A DNA stretch of 64,000 nt from an uncultured Poribacteria bacterium (GTDB lineage: Bacteria > Poribacteria > WGA-4E > PCPOR2b). Shown here piece by piece: positions 47,610-57,054 of the stretch. Position 1 is the first letter of the stretch; each line of letters opens with the position of its first letter. The notes below the pieces were generated by a model. The model did no database searches and was not told the DNA's origin. It saw nothing but the letters and a program-made list of their open reading frames with translations. The translations under genes were made by a program, and so were the position numbers. Location of the stretch: contig OY282444.1 in NCBI GenBank assembly GCA_958296125.1, positions 4,559,623-4,623,622 of the forward strand. Reading direction: 5' to 3'.

Positions 47610-49313
47610 TCAGTACTTCCGCGCTTCCGGTTGCCATTTTGTAATCGTCACCGGCAGGTAGGTAACCGCAGGCCCGTCGGGGGTATGGTAGACAGCTACA
47701 TGCTTGAGCCAGTTCTCGTCGTCCCGTTCAGGATAGTCGGTGCGGGTATGGGCCCCACGGCTCTCCTTGCGTGCAAGGGCACTAGCGATAATCGTTTCAG
47801 CACAATCGAACATGAAGTCCAACTCTAAGACAGCTAGCAAATCGGTATTGAAGACTCTACCTTTGTCGTGAACAGAGACATCAGGATAACGTTCACGGAC
47901 AGCGTGGATTCTGCGTTGTGCCTCAAGCAAACCGGCCTCCTCGCGAAACACACCAGTGAAGGTGTGCATGATCTCGCCCATTTCCAGCCGCAGGGCGGGG
48001 GCACGCTCGTTCGTCGATCGGGCAAAAAGGTCTCCAATTTTCTGCTCCTCCACCCCTATGACCGTCTCGGAGATATTGGCGGAGTTAATGCTTCTGGCAT
48101 ATTCCGCTGCATGTGCTCCCGCCCTGCGACCAAATGTAACACAGTCCAGCAGGCTATTGCCTCCGAGTCGATTTGCCCCATGTGCCGAAACACAGGCAGC
48201 CTCACCAGCCGAGTACAAGCCAGGCAATGGTTCTGAACCGTCCCCGTTATGTCGATAGCAGCGCCCGTCAACATCCGTCTTAATGCCACCCATCATATAA
48301 TGCATCCCCGGTCGGATTGGCAAGGGCTGCTGCGTAATGTCCACACCAGCATAATCGATTGCGAGTTCGGAAATCTGATGAAAAGCCTCTAAAATACGGT
48401 CTTTGATGTGTCGACAATCGAGCAGGACACAGCCATCAATCCCACGTCCTTCCTGGATTTCAATCGTTTCAGCGCGGGAAACAACATCGCGCGAGGCTTT
48501 TTCCTCCAATGTTGTTGCGCCATAGCGTTCCTCCTGCATAAACCGATCGCCCTTGGAGTTCAGCAGGTACGCGCCTTCGCCGCGCGCCCCTTCCGTGATG
48601 AGAAAGCCGTTGGCAGGGAGTGTAGTCGGATGATATTGCACCATCTCCATATCCATGAGCAGGGCACCAACACGGTAGGCTAAAGAAAGCCCATCACCCG
48701 TCACGATAAGCCCATTGGTGCTTGGTTCGTAGACCCGTCCACAACCGCCGGTGCAGATAATGACCGCCTTCGCCTTAAAAACTTCCAGCTTGCCGCTCGT
48801 TATCTCCATCGCCACCGCCCCAGAGCATGCACCCTCCTCCATGAGCAGGGTTGTTACGAACCATTCATCGTAGGACTTGACGTTCATGTTGAGCAGTCGC
48901 TCGTACATGACATGCAAAATGGTCTGTCCAGTCATATCACCGACATGGCACGTGCGGCTCTTGTCGGTTCCGCCAAAGCCGCGCATGTGGATATTCCCCT
49001 CTTCGTTGCGGTCAAAGATGACACCCCAATGTTCAAGAGCAAAGACATCCTGAATACCCTCATGGCACAGGACTTCAATGGCATCCTGGTCGCCTAAGAA
49101 GTCGCTGCCTTTGACGGTCTCATACGCGTGAACCTCCCACGAATCTTGAATGCCTAGTGCTGCGTTAATGCCGCCTTGTGCGGCCGCCGAGTGGGAACGC
49201 GTTGGGTAAACCTTTGACATCATTGCCACGCTCGCACCGGCCTCTCCCGCGTGCAGGGCGGCACTCATCCCCGCCAAACCACCGCCAATAACGAGCACAT
49301 CGTATTCAATCAT
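47610..49313 (-). CDS. sdhA: Succinate dehydrogenase flavoprotein subunit
   Basis: Catalytic subunit of 567 residues that oxidises succinate to fumarate on covalently bound FAD. FAD-binding fold VLVIGGGLAGMSAAL near the N-terminus, the flavin-linking His in TRSHSAAAQGGINAAL near residue 44, and conserved active-site segments such as RTCHVGDMTGQ near 116 and HGANRLGGNSLLDCVTFG near 378. Start at ATG 49313 with AAGGGG upstream; an in-frame TTG lies three bases earlier. It is the first gene of sdhA-sdhB-sdhE. Confidence 0.96.
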   Translation of the reverse strand: MIEYDVLVIGGGLAGMSAALHAGEAGASVAMMSKVYPTRSHSAAAQGGINAALGIQDSWEVHAYETVKGSDFLGDQDAIEVLCHEGIQDVFALEHWGVIFDRNEEGNIHMRGFGGTDKSRTCHVGDMTGQTILHVMYERLLNMNVKSYDEWFVTTLLMEEGACSGAVAMEITSGKLEVFKAKAVIICTGGCGRVYEPSTNGLIVTGDGLSLAYRVGALLMDMEMVQYHPTTLPANGFLITEGARGEGAYLLNSKGDRFMQEERYGATTLEEKASRDVVSRAETIEIQEGRGIDGCVLLDCRHIKDRILEAFHQISELAIDYAGVDITQQPLPIRPGMHYMMGGIKTDVDGRCYRHNGDGSEPLPGLYSAGEAACVSAHGANRLGGNSLLDCVTFGRRAGAHAAEYARSINSANISETVIGVEEQKIGDLFARSTNERAPALRLEMGEIMHTFTGVFREEAGLLEAQRRIHAVRERYPDVSVHDKGRVFNTDLLAVLELDFMFDCAETIIASALARKESRGAHTRTDYPERDDENWLKHVAVYHTPDGPAVTYLPVTITKWQPEARKY

Positions 49314-49666
49314 CAAAACACCCCTTTAGTGTGGAAACCCAAGTCTTTAGACTTGGGAGGAAACACCGCTTTAGCCTTGTATTTACAAGAGTTTTATAGT
49401 ATCGATCGTAGCTCGACGACTTAGGAAAATGCTTGTTTTCGCCTCGGTAGCACGCGTGTAAAGTTGCTTTGAATCCCGATCTTATCGGGGCTACGAGCCA
49501 AGACCGATAAGCCCGTAAAGATACCAGTTAAGGGTACAGCACTCAAACTCTACCCTTTAGGATTGGGCAGTTGACAAACCTTTCCTGTATCCTTTTTTTA
49601 CTTAGGAACGCGTTGTGATCTAGCGTTAAGTAGGTAACAGGTCCAATCTGGAAACTGTAATGGATT
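49314..49666. other. Gap upstream of sdhA
   Basis: No gene is supported; an open frame at 49543 overlaps the SCO1 gene in another frame. Near the sdhA start is a 20-base palindrome, CCCAAGTCT-TT-AGACTTGGG at 49338-49357. A GTAGCTCGACGA motif lies at 49408, as at 32898. Confidence 0.4.
49338..49357. promoter_or_regulatory. Perfect palindrome upstream of sdhA
   Basis: Nine-base arms CCCAAGTCT and AGACTTGGG flank two bases, 25 bases upstream of the sdhA start. It could be an operator, an mRNA hairpin in the leader or a repeat end; no T run follows on either strand. Confidence 0.4.
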
Positions 49667-50335
49667 TTACCTGAGAAGGGTCTGTATATCTTGGCGAAGT
49701 TGTTGGAGATGGGCTTTGCTCCGACTATCGTAGTAGCCACGGACTTGTCCTGCCCTATCAACAAGAACAAACCGTGTGCTGTGAAGGATCTCATTCCCTT
49801 GATGTCCTGCCGCCAAGTTAAAACCCTCGTACGCCAGTTGATAAATTGCCTCTTTCTCACCGGTTAAAAAAGACCAGCTATTATGATCGGCACCATAGCG
49901 ATCGGCATAGCGAGAGAGCACCTCAGGGGTATCCCGTTCCGGATCAACGGAGAATGAGACAAAGTATACACCCTCTATTGGAAATTCCTCCTGAAGTTTC
50001 GACATCTCATTTGTCATCGGCGGACAGATGGTTACGCAGCTCGTGAAGATGAAATCTGCAACCCAAATTTTGTCCCGGAGATCTGCCAACGTAAGAGAAT
50101 AACCACGCTGATCGGTTAGGGAAAAGTCTTGCAGTTGCTGATGAACTGTGAGCCCTGACAATGGACTGGCCGCCTCGGAGGTTGTGCCGGACTTTTGATG
50201 AACAAATGATCGGAGATTGGCCCCCAAGATGCCAACGATTACGAGGGCTAACACACTCCAGAGAAGTCCGCGCAGCATACGCTCGCTGGGTCTGGTGCCC
50301 TGTTCTGAAGATTTGACTTTGGCTTCCATAGACAT
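49667..50335 (-). CDS. SCO1/SenC family copper chaperone
   Basis: Membrane-anchored thioredoxin-fold protein of 222 residues that helps build the CuA site of cytochrome oxidase. One N-terminal transmembrane helix (LLWSVLALVIVGILGANL). The copper ligands are Cys-x3-Cys in SCVTICPP near residue 102 and a His near 185 (LHSTRF). The position directly after coxIV and within the oxidase cluster supports a role in copper delivery to subunit II. The start could also be the second ATG two codons later. Confidence 0.92.
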   Translation of the reverse strand: MSMEAKVKSSEQGTRPSERMLRGLLWSVLALVIVGILGANLRSFVHQKSGTTSEAASPLSGLTVHQQLQDFSLTDQRGYSLTLADLRDKIWVADFIFTSCVTICPPMTNEMSKLQEEFPIEGVYFVSFSVDPERDTPEVLSRYADRYGADHNSWSFLTGEKEAIYQLAYEGFNLAAGHQGNEILHSTRFVLVDRAGQVRGYYDSRSKAHLQQLRQDIQTLLR

Positions 50336-50397
50336 GAAGCGTAAAACCTAAGACGCGCAACGTAAAAGTTTCTCACATTTCACGCATCACGTTTTAC

Positions 50398-50727
50398 TTA
50401 GTGAGATGTATCAACGGCGTGAGACTCCGCCTTAGCTCCCTCATGGCGAGCACCTGCCATCAGATCTGGAAGCAGCATAAATACAAGAAAAATACAGATA
50501 ATAAACGGTGTCAGCGCAATGGCTGTCAAGGTTTTCTGCTCAAATTTCAGGTGCATGAAATAGAGCGCGACATAAGCCGCCTTAGAACAGGCCATACCAA
50601 TCAGCAGGAGGGCCGTTACAACCGTTGGAAAAGGCAAGTAAACGACGCCGACTTCAGCGAGTGTGAGCCCGGACAGGATCCAAAATATTCTCATGTATTT
50701 CGGGTGTTCTTTATGAGCGTGTTCCAT
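50398..50727 (-). CDS. Cytochrome c oxidase subunit IV family protein
   Basis: Small membrane protein of 109 residues with three transmembrane helices (about 12-32, 36-56 and 65-90), matching caa3-type oxidase subunit IV: IFWILSGLTLAEVGVVYL, then AALYFMHLKFEQK and FMLLPDLMAG. It stabilises the oxidase core. It follows coxIII by 20 bases and ends 60 bases before the SCO1 start on the same strand, in the expected order. Confidence 0.9.
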   Translation of the reverse strand: MEHAHKEHPKYMRIFWILSGLTLAEVGVVYLPFPTVVTALLLIGMACSKAAYVALYFMHLKFEQKTLTAIALTPFIICIFLVFMLLPDLMAGARHEGAKAESHAVDTSH

Positions 50728-50747
50728 CTTGATTCTCCATTCGGTGA

Positions 50748-51392
50748 TTACAGTAGATAGATAAAAGTAAAGACCATGATCCAGATCAGGTCAACGAAAT
50801 GCCAATACAATCCCAAAATCTCGACTTTGTGGTTGTATGCTGCTGTGTAAGTACCCCGCAATCCCCGGATCAAGATAACGATGAGGTAGATGACCCCGCC
50901 GGTGACGTGGGCACCATGGAAACCCGTAATCGTGTAGAAGGTTGGACCAAAAAGCACCGAGCCGGAAATTTCAGCACCGGACAACCCTTGATGGGGTATT
51001 GTGGTGAGGGTGAGACCGTGCTTGATCAGTGCTGTCCATTCATACGCTTGTAATCCCAAGAAAATTATTCCACCCAGAATGGTCAAGCCGAGGTAGGTGC
51101 ACATTCTCGATTGGTTACCGTTCTGGATAGCTTCGAGGGCTTTGACCATCGTGACACTGCTACAGATTAACAAAAAGGTCATACCCGCTGTGAGGTTGAT
51201 GCCGAGCACTTCGGTTGGAGGTATCCACTCCGCTGCACCGGCGCGTACGGCACCATAAGCGGCGAGCAACGCACCAAACGACATCGCATCGCTAATAAGA
51301 AAGAGCCACATCCCCAACTTTCCTAGACTGTCGGGCGTGAGGGAGGGTTCGTAGGCATCTGCGGAATGATCGAGTGTTGTAGTTTCTTCCAA
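50748..51392 (-). CDS. Cytochrome c oxidase subunit III
   Basis: Haem-copper oxidase subunit III of 214 residues with five or more transmembrane helices. It lacks metal sites but guards proton uptake. Typical segments are GMWLFLISDAMSFGALL, the QAYEW loop near 116, and GFHGAHVTGGVIYL and YWHFVDLIWIMVF near the end. A second subunit III gene lies upstream in the cluster. It starts three bases after the stop of a small cysteine-containing membrane protein, indicating tight co-translation. Confidence 0.93.
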   Translation of the reverse strand: MEETTTLDHSADAYEPSLTPDSLGKLGMWLFLISDAMSFGALLAAYGAVRAGAAEWIPPTEVLGINLTAGMTFLLICSSVTMVKALEAIQNGNQSRMCTYLGLTILGGIIFLGLQAYEWTALIKHGLTLTTIPHQGLSGAEISGSVLFGPTFYTITGFHGAHVTGGVIYLIVILIRGLRGTYTAAYNHKVEILGLYWHFVDLIWIMVFTFIYLL

Positions 51393-51395
51393 TTT

Positions 51396-51650
51396 TCACA
51401 CTCCTTTCACATTTGAAGGTGGTTTACGATTACCGGCCCGATGTGTGCAGTAGTATACATAGAACACGCTACCGCCAATTAGACCGGAAACAATATAGGG
51501 CATCGCCATAAGGAATAGAATACTCCACTTGAAGCCCTGAACAATTGGGTCATCAATTGTTTTACATGAGGGACATGCCTCCACAACTGTTGGTATCAGC
51601 AGTGCAAGGGCCAAAATCCCTACTAGTAATGAAAAATATCGACGAATCAT
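51396..51650 (-). CDS. Small exported membrane protein with CPSC motif
   Basis: Protein of 84 residues. An N-terminal signal (LLVGILALALLIPTVVEA) is followed directly by CPSCKTID, then one transmembrane helix (ILFLMAMPYIVSGLIGGSVFYVYY) and a basic tail. It lies between two subunit III genes, and its stop is three bases before the second. The periplasmic CxxC could bind copper or act in redox during oxidase assembly, which is inferred from position. No family is recognised. Confidence 0.75.
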   Translation of the reverse strand: MIRRYFSLLVGILALALLIPTVVEACPSCKTIDDPIVQGFKWSILFLMAMPYIVSGLIGGSVFYVYYCTHRAGNRKPPSNVKGV

Positions 51651-51814
51651 AAGAAATCCTCCTTATTCGCGAAATGAAGATAACGATTTGTGCAGATACG
51701 GCATTAACTTTCTAGATCTGTTTATTTGTCGAGTCAAGAACTTTTTTCTGATATAGCTGTCATTTCTGAATCTCCAAGGAGCTGGGGAGACCCAGCTCAC
51801 CGTTAAACCTCATT

Positions 51815-52420
51815 TTAGATTAAGTACACAAGGATATAAAGAAGGGGCCACAACACAACAACAAACGCCCAGTAAATTGCACAAACCTCGACACTAACAT
51901 AGCGATTCATCGAAAACCGACCGGCTATCGCCCCGGCGAAAACGACTAATAGCCAAAGGACTGCTACCAGAACATGCAAAGCATGACAACCGATGAGGAC
52001 ATAGAAAACTGAGCCGTATACTCCCGACGAAAGCGTAAATCCGTGATGCACCAAACGGATCCATTCCGAACCTTGCACAACAAGGAAAGTTATGCCAAGG
52101 AGCCCCGTCGCGAAAAGCCAGTTTCTGAGCTCTTTCTGACGGCCTTGCCGAATGGCTCTCAACCCTTGAAACATTGTATAGCCGCTCAAGAGCAGGACGA
52201 TTGTATTGAGTCCAGTCACGCCAATGGGCAGGCGAACATCAGCTTGCGAGGGCGGGGGCCAGGTAACACTTCCCAAACGGAACACAAGGAATGTCCCAAT
52301 CAGTCCCGCGAAAAACATGATTTCAGCACCTAAGAGCACCAGGACGGCTAAACGTGCATTGCTGATTGGTCGGCTTTCTCCTTCAGCCTGTTCGTATGAT
52401 GTGTGTTCTAGTTCATTCAT
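51815..52420 (-). CDS. Second haem-copper oxidase subunit III-type protein
   Basis: Protein of 201 residues with five transmembrane helices and subunit III hallmarks (AEIMFFAGLIGTFLVFRL, GSEWIRLVHHGFTL and ALHVLVAVLWLLVV, with a final IYWAFVVVLWPLLY). It is divergent from the subunit III at 50748. Two subunit III-type genes in one oxidase cluster occur in several environmental lineages; one may act in assembly. It is about 90 bases from the small membrane ORF upstream. Confidence 0.88.
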   Translation of the reverse strand: MNELEHTSYEQAEGESRPISNARLAVLVLLGAEIMFFAGLIGTFLVFRLGSVTWPPPSQADVRLPIGVTGLNTIVLLLSGYTMFQGLRAIRQGRQKELRNWLFATGLLGITFLVVQGSEWIRLVHHGFTLSSGVYGSVFYVLIGCHALHVLVAVLWLLVVFAGAIAGRFSMNRYVSVEVCAIYWAFVVVLWPLLYILVYLI

Positions 52421-52507
52421 CGGAAGTAGAAGATAATGCGTGAAATGTGAAAATCATTGGTTCATTGATGCAGTCGGACTTTGTTGCACAAATTTTTAAC
52501 CGGAACG

Positions 52508-52618
52508 TTAGTTTTTGACGATCGCGAGAATCGTTGCAAAAATAAATAGAACGATAAATATCGCGAATAAGAACCACCCGATACGTCGGTTTTGACTCCG
52601 TTTTTCGTGATTATTCAT
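52508..52618 (-). CDS. 36-residue single-helix membrane protein
   Basis: A very short frame from the ATG at 52616-52618. It has a basic N-terminus (MNNHEKRSQNRRIG) and one transmembrane helix (WFLFAIFIVLFIFATILAIV), ending in KN. It lies in the 220-base gap between ctaB and the second subunit III gene, in the same direction. Its size and composition resemble small accessory subunits that associate with terminal oxidases. The ribosome site is weak, so this is a plausible but unproven gene. Confidence 0.6.
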   Translation of the reverse strand: MNNHEKRSQNRRIGWFLFAIFIVLFIFATILAIVKN

Positions 52619-52641
52619 CTAAATTTAATGCCCCCATCCCA

Positions 52642-53544
52642 TTATGCCAACCTATCGAGTGCCATTACCAGAAACACGAGTGGCAAGTATATCAATGAGG
52701 CATACAGCAACCGTTTTGCTGCTACGGTCGATCGAGAAATTGATAGGTTGATGCCAAACCCAAGAAAGGCGATGCTCAACGCAAGCGCGGCGAAAAAATA
52801 AACGATACCAGCAATGCCTATTAGCGTAGGCAGCAGTGCTACAACGAGAAGCCCAAGACAGTTGATGACAATCTGTCTGTTCGTACTTTTGCCATCAGGA
52901 TGAATAACAGGTAGCAACCGGAATCCAGCCTGTGCGTATTCGTCGCGATAGATAAACGCGATTGACAGTGAGTGTGGTAGCTGCCAAAGGAACAGAATTG
53001 CAAAAAGCACCCACGCCTCGATATTGAGCGTTCCTCGCGCTGCAACCCAACCGATAACAGGTGGCAATGCGCCCGGAAATGCACCTGCAACAGTACAGAG
53101 CGATGTCTTCTGCTTCAGTGGAGTATAGACAAACAGATACGTCACGACGATAGCTGAGATGACCAATGCGCTTAACGCATTTACGGAAAATGCCATATAG
53201 AGCAAACCACTAACGGTCAATAAAACTCCAAAAACAAGGGCTGTCGTCGGTTGAAGACGCTGATCCGGCAGCGGGCGGTGGCACGTTCTGACCATTTGAG
53301 CATCTAAATCACGTTCAAGGTACTGATTTAGAGCTAAGACTCCTGCCGCTGATAACCCGGTGCCGATGATGGTATGAATCAGTTGCAGCCAATTAAGCGG
53401 TTGCGAGGAGGCAATATAAAAGCCGGCTGAAGTTGTAATCAGTATCATCGAAACGAGCCGTGGTTTTGTCAGTTCAACAAAAGCTGATACCCGGCGGCTC
53501 ATTTGGGATAGGTCGTTGCCTAGCGTTTCTGTTGTTGATATCAT
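52642..53544 (-). CDS. ctaB: Protohaem IX farnesyltransferase
   Basis: UbiA-family prenyltransferase of 300 residues that makes haem O from haem B and farnesyl diphosphate in the membrane. The first Asp-rich motif appears as NQYLERDLDAQMVRTCHRPL near residue 72, and eight or nine transmembrane helices follow. It overlaps ctaA by four bases (ATGA), so the two are coupled. Haem O then goes to CtaA and becomes haem A for the A-type oxidase encoded upstream. Confidence 0.95.
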   Translation of the reverse strand: MISTTETLGNDLSQMSRRVSAFVELTKPRLVSMILITTSAGFYIASSQPLNWLQLIHTIIGTGLSAAGVLALNQYLERDLDAQMVRTCHRPLPDQRLQPTTALVFGVLLTVSGLLYMAFSVNALSALVISAIVVTYLFVYTPLKQKTSLCTVAGAFPGALPPVIGWVAARGTLNIEAWVLFAILFLWQLPHSLSIAFIYRDEYAQAGFRLLPVIHPDGKSTNRQIVINCLGLLVVALLPTLIGIAGIVYFFAALALSIAFLGFGINLSISRSTVAAKRLLYASLIYLPLVFLVMALDRLA

Positions 53545-54683
53545 GCGGACACCTCATCGGAAACGAGCCCTCGGCTTGCAAAAAGTTCTGATCTACTAGT
53601 GAAGCGAAAAACGTTCAAGGTTAGTATAACGGAAACGACCAGCATTAAAGCACCAATCGCAACGTGGGCAGTTGTAATTATGACACCGACAACAGGAGCC
53701 ACACCTATGCCAAAAGCGGTGAACTCCGCGAGGTATGCCCCGAAGCCCAAAGTTAATTGTACGGCAAGCAGACCACTTAATAGCCAAGTCAGTTGAACAA
53801 GGGGTGAATTTGCCGGATAATTCTTCAAAATCCGCCTCAAAAGTAAAAATATGTGAATTGTGACTAGACCCGCAAAAAGTAGATGGGCAGCCAGTTGATT
53901 CCCTGTATGCCTCAACACAGCACCGAAAATAAATTGGATATAGATAAGACCCAACGTGATGAGACTCAAATTTCTTAGGCGCGCAGCATCAGTAGTCTCA
54001 ATTTTCACTGGTGTTTGCAACCAGCTGCGCGAAGTAAACAACGCAAGACTTGCTATTAGCGCAAAAAACGCTTGAGCAAAACAGGCGTGTATGATGGCGA
54101 GAACCCTACTGAGATTGGTAACACGGAGACCACCCATCACCCCTTGAGCGATGACTGCAACGAGTGCGATAACGCCAAGCCATTTCATCCATTTCCGAGT
54201 ATCCCTCGCCCAGATTGAGACCATCAATGCAATCGTCAGAAAACCAACAATAGAACCAATCAGCCGATGACTATGTTCGTACAGCACGCCGTGAACGTAT
54301 ACATCAAGCCGTTCGACTGATTTAATCAGTGTATAGGTGCGTTCATTTGCTTTATCCGTGATTTTCCATCTACTGCCTCGCTGTTCGGTTGAAATTATAA
54401 CATTTTCTGATGCCAAAACCCCGTTTTTTTTCAGTGCCATCCGTAGACCCGCGGAGAGGTTACTGTTATCCAGATCGGCTTGGAGATTTGGATCAACACT
54501 AAATAGGAAGCCGCTGACCGTTTTCGAGAGCGGATAGAGAAACATATTGTATCCAAAGGTCGTGGGCCAATCGGGAACAGCGAGTCCCGAATCCGTGCTG
54601 GTTACAAGCCCGCCCATGCAGATCAGGATGAAAGTCGCCACAGCGGTGAATAAAGCAAGTCTATGAAGCCATGGACGATACAT
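53541..54683 (-). CDS. ctaA: Haem A synthase
   Basis: COX15/CtaA-family membrane enzyme of 380 residues that oxidises haem O to haem A. Conserved haem-ligand histidines include those in YEHSHRLIGSIVG near 137 and HACFAQAFF near 200, with further ones in the second half (LRHTGNQLAAHLL). A large loop of about 80 residues lies between the first helix and the EHSH motif, longer than in Bacillus CtaA. Its end overlaps the ctaB start, making a haem A pathway pair beside the oxidase genes. Confidence 0.93.
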   Translation of the reverse strand: MYRPWLHRLALFTAVATFILICMGGLVTSTDSGLAVPDWPTTFGYNMFLYPLSKTVSGFLFSVDPNLQADLDNSNLSAGLRMALKKNGVLASENVIISTEQRGSRWKITDKANERTYTLIKSVERLDVYVHGVLYEHSHRLIGSIVGFLTIALMVSIWARDTRKWMKWLGVIALVAVIAQGVMGGLRVTNLSRVLAIIHACFAQAFFALIASLALFTSRSWLQTPVKIETTDAARLRNLSLITLGLIYIQFIFGAVLRHTGNQLAAHLLFAGLVTIHIFLLLRRILKNYPANSPLVQLTWLLSGLLAVQLTLGFGAYLAEFTAFGIGVAPVVGVIITTAHVAIGALMLVVSVILTLNVFRFTSRSELFASRGLVSDEVSA

Positions 54684-54864
54684 TGAATCAGTTTAATCCT
54701 TCCCACGTTTTAGTCGTTTAGTGTTAAAAGACTCAGCGTTCCTTGTGCCTTTGGAGACAGCTCATGATAACCTCCAAGATTGATTGTGTTTCACAATAAG
54801 TCGTTACGAGCTTTTAAGTTCCTAATCAACAGGACGCAATGAACTAATGAACTCAATAGGTTTC

Positions 54865-56712
54865 TTAGTCTGCACTGGCTCCGACAGGTATTGGTTCACC
54901 GTGCAACGATTCGCCGTTTGGTTGTGTCTGTGGAGTCCAATCTGTTTCAGCACCGGGAACGCTGTACTCATAGGGACCGTGATATACCTGCGGAATCGCT
55001 CCAAAGTTGCCATGAGGGACAGGTGTTGGGGCATGCCATTCCAAAGTGTTTGCTTGCCACGGATTCTGTTCAGCCACCTTCCCGCGGAATATACTCCAGA
55101 ATACGTTGATTAGCAGTAGAATCTGAGCCACACCCAAAATAAATGCACAGATCGTAATGAACACATTTATCGGTTGCAGCGGTTGTAAGTATTCATACTG
55201 CATCGGGTTAGCGATGCGTCGCATGTGTCCCCCAACACCGATGATATGCATCGGGAAAAAGACACCGTTAAAGGCGAGGAATGTGATCCAGAAGTGAATC
55301 TTGCCGAGGGTCGCATTCATGTGTCGCCCAAACATTTTGGGGAACCAGTAAAAGATACCACCAAAGATAGCAAAAACGCTCCCACCGAAGACAACATAAT
55401 GGATATGTGCCACGATGTAGTATGTATCGTGGATAAAGATATCTACCGGCGAGTTTGCCATATAGATGCCGCTAAGACCGCCGATGACGAACATTGAGAC
55501 AAAAGCCAGCGTGTTTAACATCGGCACTGTAAATCGAATTGATGCACGGTGGAGGGTGCCGAGCCAGTTAAAGGTTTTGATTGCCGAAGGAACAGCGATT
55601 AACATAGTGGTGGTCATAAAGCTCGCCCCCAATGCGGGGTTCATCCCGCTCTGGAACATGTGGTGTCCCCACACAATCCAACTTAGAAAGGCGATCGCTA
55701 TCATGGCAAAGACCATTGATTTATACCCGAAGACGGGCTTTCTAGCAAAGACAGGAAGCATTTCTGATGCCATACCCATGCCGGGCAAAATGAGGATATA
55801 AACCTCTGGATGTGCAAAGAACCAGAAGAGGTGTTGCCATAGCAACGGTTCACCACCGCCTGCCGCAATAAAGAAGGACGTTCCCGCCATCCGGTCAAAG
55901 AGAATTAGTGCGAGCGCAGAAGCAACGACAGGAAATGCAAGCAGCAGCAGAATTGCCACGATAAAGAGCGACCAAATCACAAGCGGAAGACGGAAGTAGG
56001 TCATCCCCGGTGCTCGCATGTTGATAATTGTGGTAATATAGTTGATAGACCCCATTAGCGAGGAGATACCCATGACGATGAGGCTGATACACCAGAGATT
56101 CTGTCCCCAATCTACGCCGCTATATTCAGCGACTGAAGAGAGGGGCGCGTATCCAGTCCAACCCGCAGCAGCGTGCCCGCCGGGGACAAAGAACCCAGCC
56201 ATCATGATAAGACCGCCCAGCATATTGCTCCAGAAGGAGAGCATATTCAGGACCGGGAAAGCCATATCCCTGGTCCCGATCATCAGCGGGATGAGGAAAT
56301 TACCAAACGCTCCAACAAGCAGCGGCACAACAACGAAGAAAACCATGATGGTGGCGTGCATCGTAAACAGCGAATTATAAAATGCCGGGTCTATCACGCC
56401 CCCGGGCATGTTGGTCTCTAACCACGTTTCTTTGTCGTCATCGAACCGTTCCTCCCACTTTCGGTCTGCATCGGTTGCGACTTCACCGGTTTCCTGATAT
56501 GTTTTGGAAAACCCAATGATTGGAAGCGGTCTATCGGGCCAGGCAAGTTGCCAACGGAAAAGCAGCGCAAGCCCACCCCCAACCATAAACATAATCAGAC
56601 CAAAGATCAGGAACTGCTTGCCAATCATTTTATGATCGAGTGAAAAGATATATTTACGAATAAAACTCTCTTCATGATGATGATCATGAGATTCGTGTGT
56701 GTGATCATTCAT
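54865..56712 (-). CDS. Cytochrome c oxidase subunit I
   Basis: Catalytic haem-copper subunit of 615 residues with twelve or more transmembrane helices. It keeps CuB ligands and the cross-linked Tyr in HPEVY near residue 305, the adjacent HH pair in WGHHMFQSG, and haem ligands in HDTYYIVAHIHYVVFGG. HPEVY with Glu indicates an A-type oxidase with the standard proton channel. An N-terminal extension with a His-rich cytoplasmic segment precedes the first helix. It is separated from coxII by 340 bases. Confidence 0.97.
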   Translation of the reverse strand: MNDHTHESHDHHHEESFIRKYIFSLDHKMIGKQFLIFGLIMFMVGGGLALLFRWQLAWPDRPLPIIGFSKTYQETGEVATDADRKWEERFDDDKETWLETNMPGGVIDPAFYNSLFTMHATIMVFFVVVPLLVGAFGNFLIPLMIGTRDMAFPVLNMLSFWSNMLGGLIMMAGFFVPGGHAAAGWTGYAPLSSVAEYSGVDWGQNLWCISLIVMGISSLMGSINYITTIINMRAPGMTYFRLPLVIWSLFIVAILLLLAFPVVASALALILFDRMAGTSFFIAAGGGEPLLWQHLFWFFAHPEVYILILPGMGMASEMLPVFARKPVFGYKSMVFAMIAIAFLSWIVWGHHMFQSGMNPALGASFMTTTMLIAVPSAIKTFNWLGTLHRASIRFTVPMLNTLAFVSMFVIGGLSGIYMANSPVDIFIHDTYYIVAHIHYVVFGGSVFAIFGGIFYWFPKMFGRHMNATLGKIHFWITFLAFNGVFFPMHIIGVGGHMRRIANPMQYEYLQPLQPINVFITICAFILGVAQILLLINVFWSIFRGKVAEQNPWQANTLEWHAPTPVPHGNFGAIPQVYHGPYEYSVPGAETDWTPQTQPNGESLHGEPIPVGASAD

Positions 56713-56946
56713 TCTACATTGACTCCTTTCTTTTCATTGGTAATTGTATCTTACAAATTGAACTGGAAATTCACGCCATCCCTAGATTTTGTCTACCTAA
56801 TCTAACTGTTTCGCTCCTTGCTTCGGGGACGATAGCCTCCGACTTTGATAAAGGTTTTGGGGCTAAAGGCCGCACGTGAAGAATTTCAGCCTCCATAAGT
56901 GGCTTCACTGTCGAGGCAGAAACCGTGATCACATCGATGGTCTCTC

Positions 56947-57036
56947 CTACTTAGACTTATCGTTTTCCTCATGAGGCAGTAGCAAATAGCGTAACAGCTT
57001 GTCATGGGGAATAGTAACATTTTTAGGCAGCCTCAT
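56947..57036 (-). other. Possible remnant of a DUF6883-like ORF in the coxII-coxI gap
   Basis: In the 342-base gap between subunits II and I (56713-57054) a 29-codon frame from the ATG at 57036 (MRLPKNVTIPHDKLLRYLLL) resembles the start of small DUF6883-type proteins but stops at once after DKSK. It may be a truncated gene remnant. The remaining gap shows no clear gene. The family resemblance is from memory of pattern and uncertain. Confidence 0.25.
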
Positions 57037-57054
57037 TTAACGCTGTCAATTTCA

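Noticed and set aside
49543..49860. 105-residue minus-strand ORF
   Set aside because: Overlaps the SCO1 gene in another frame on the same strand; no protein-like pattern.
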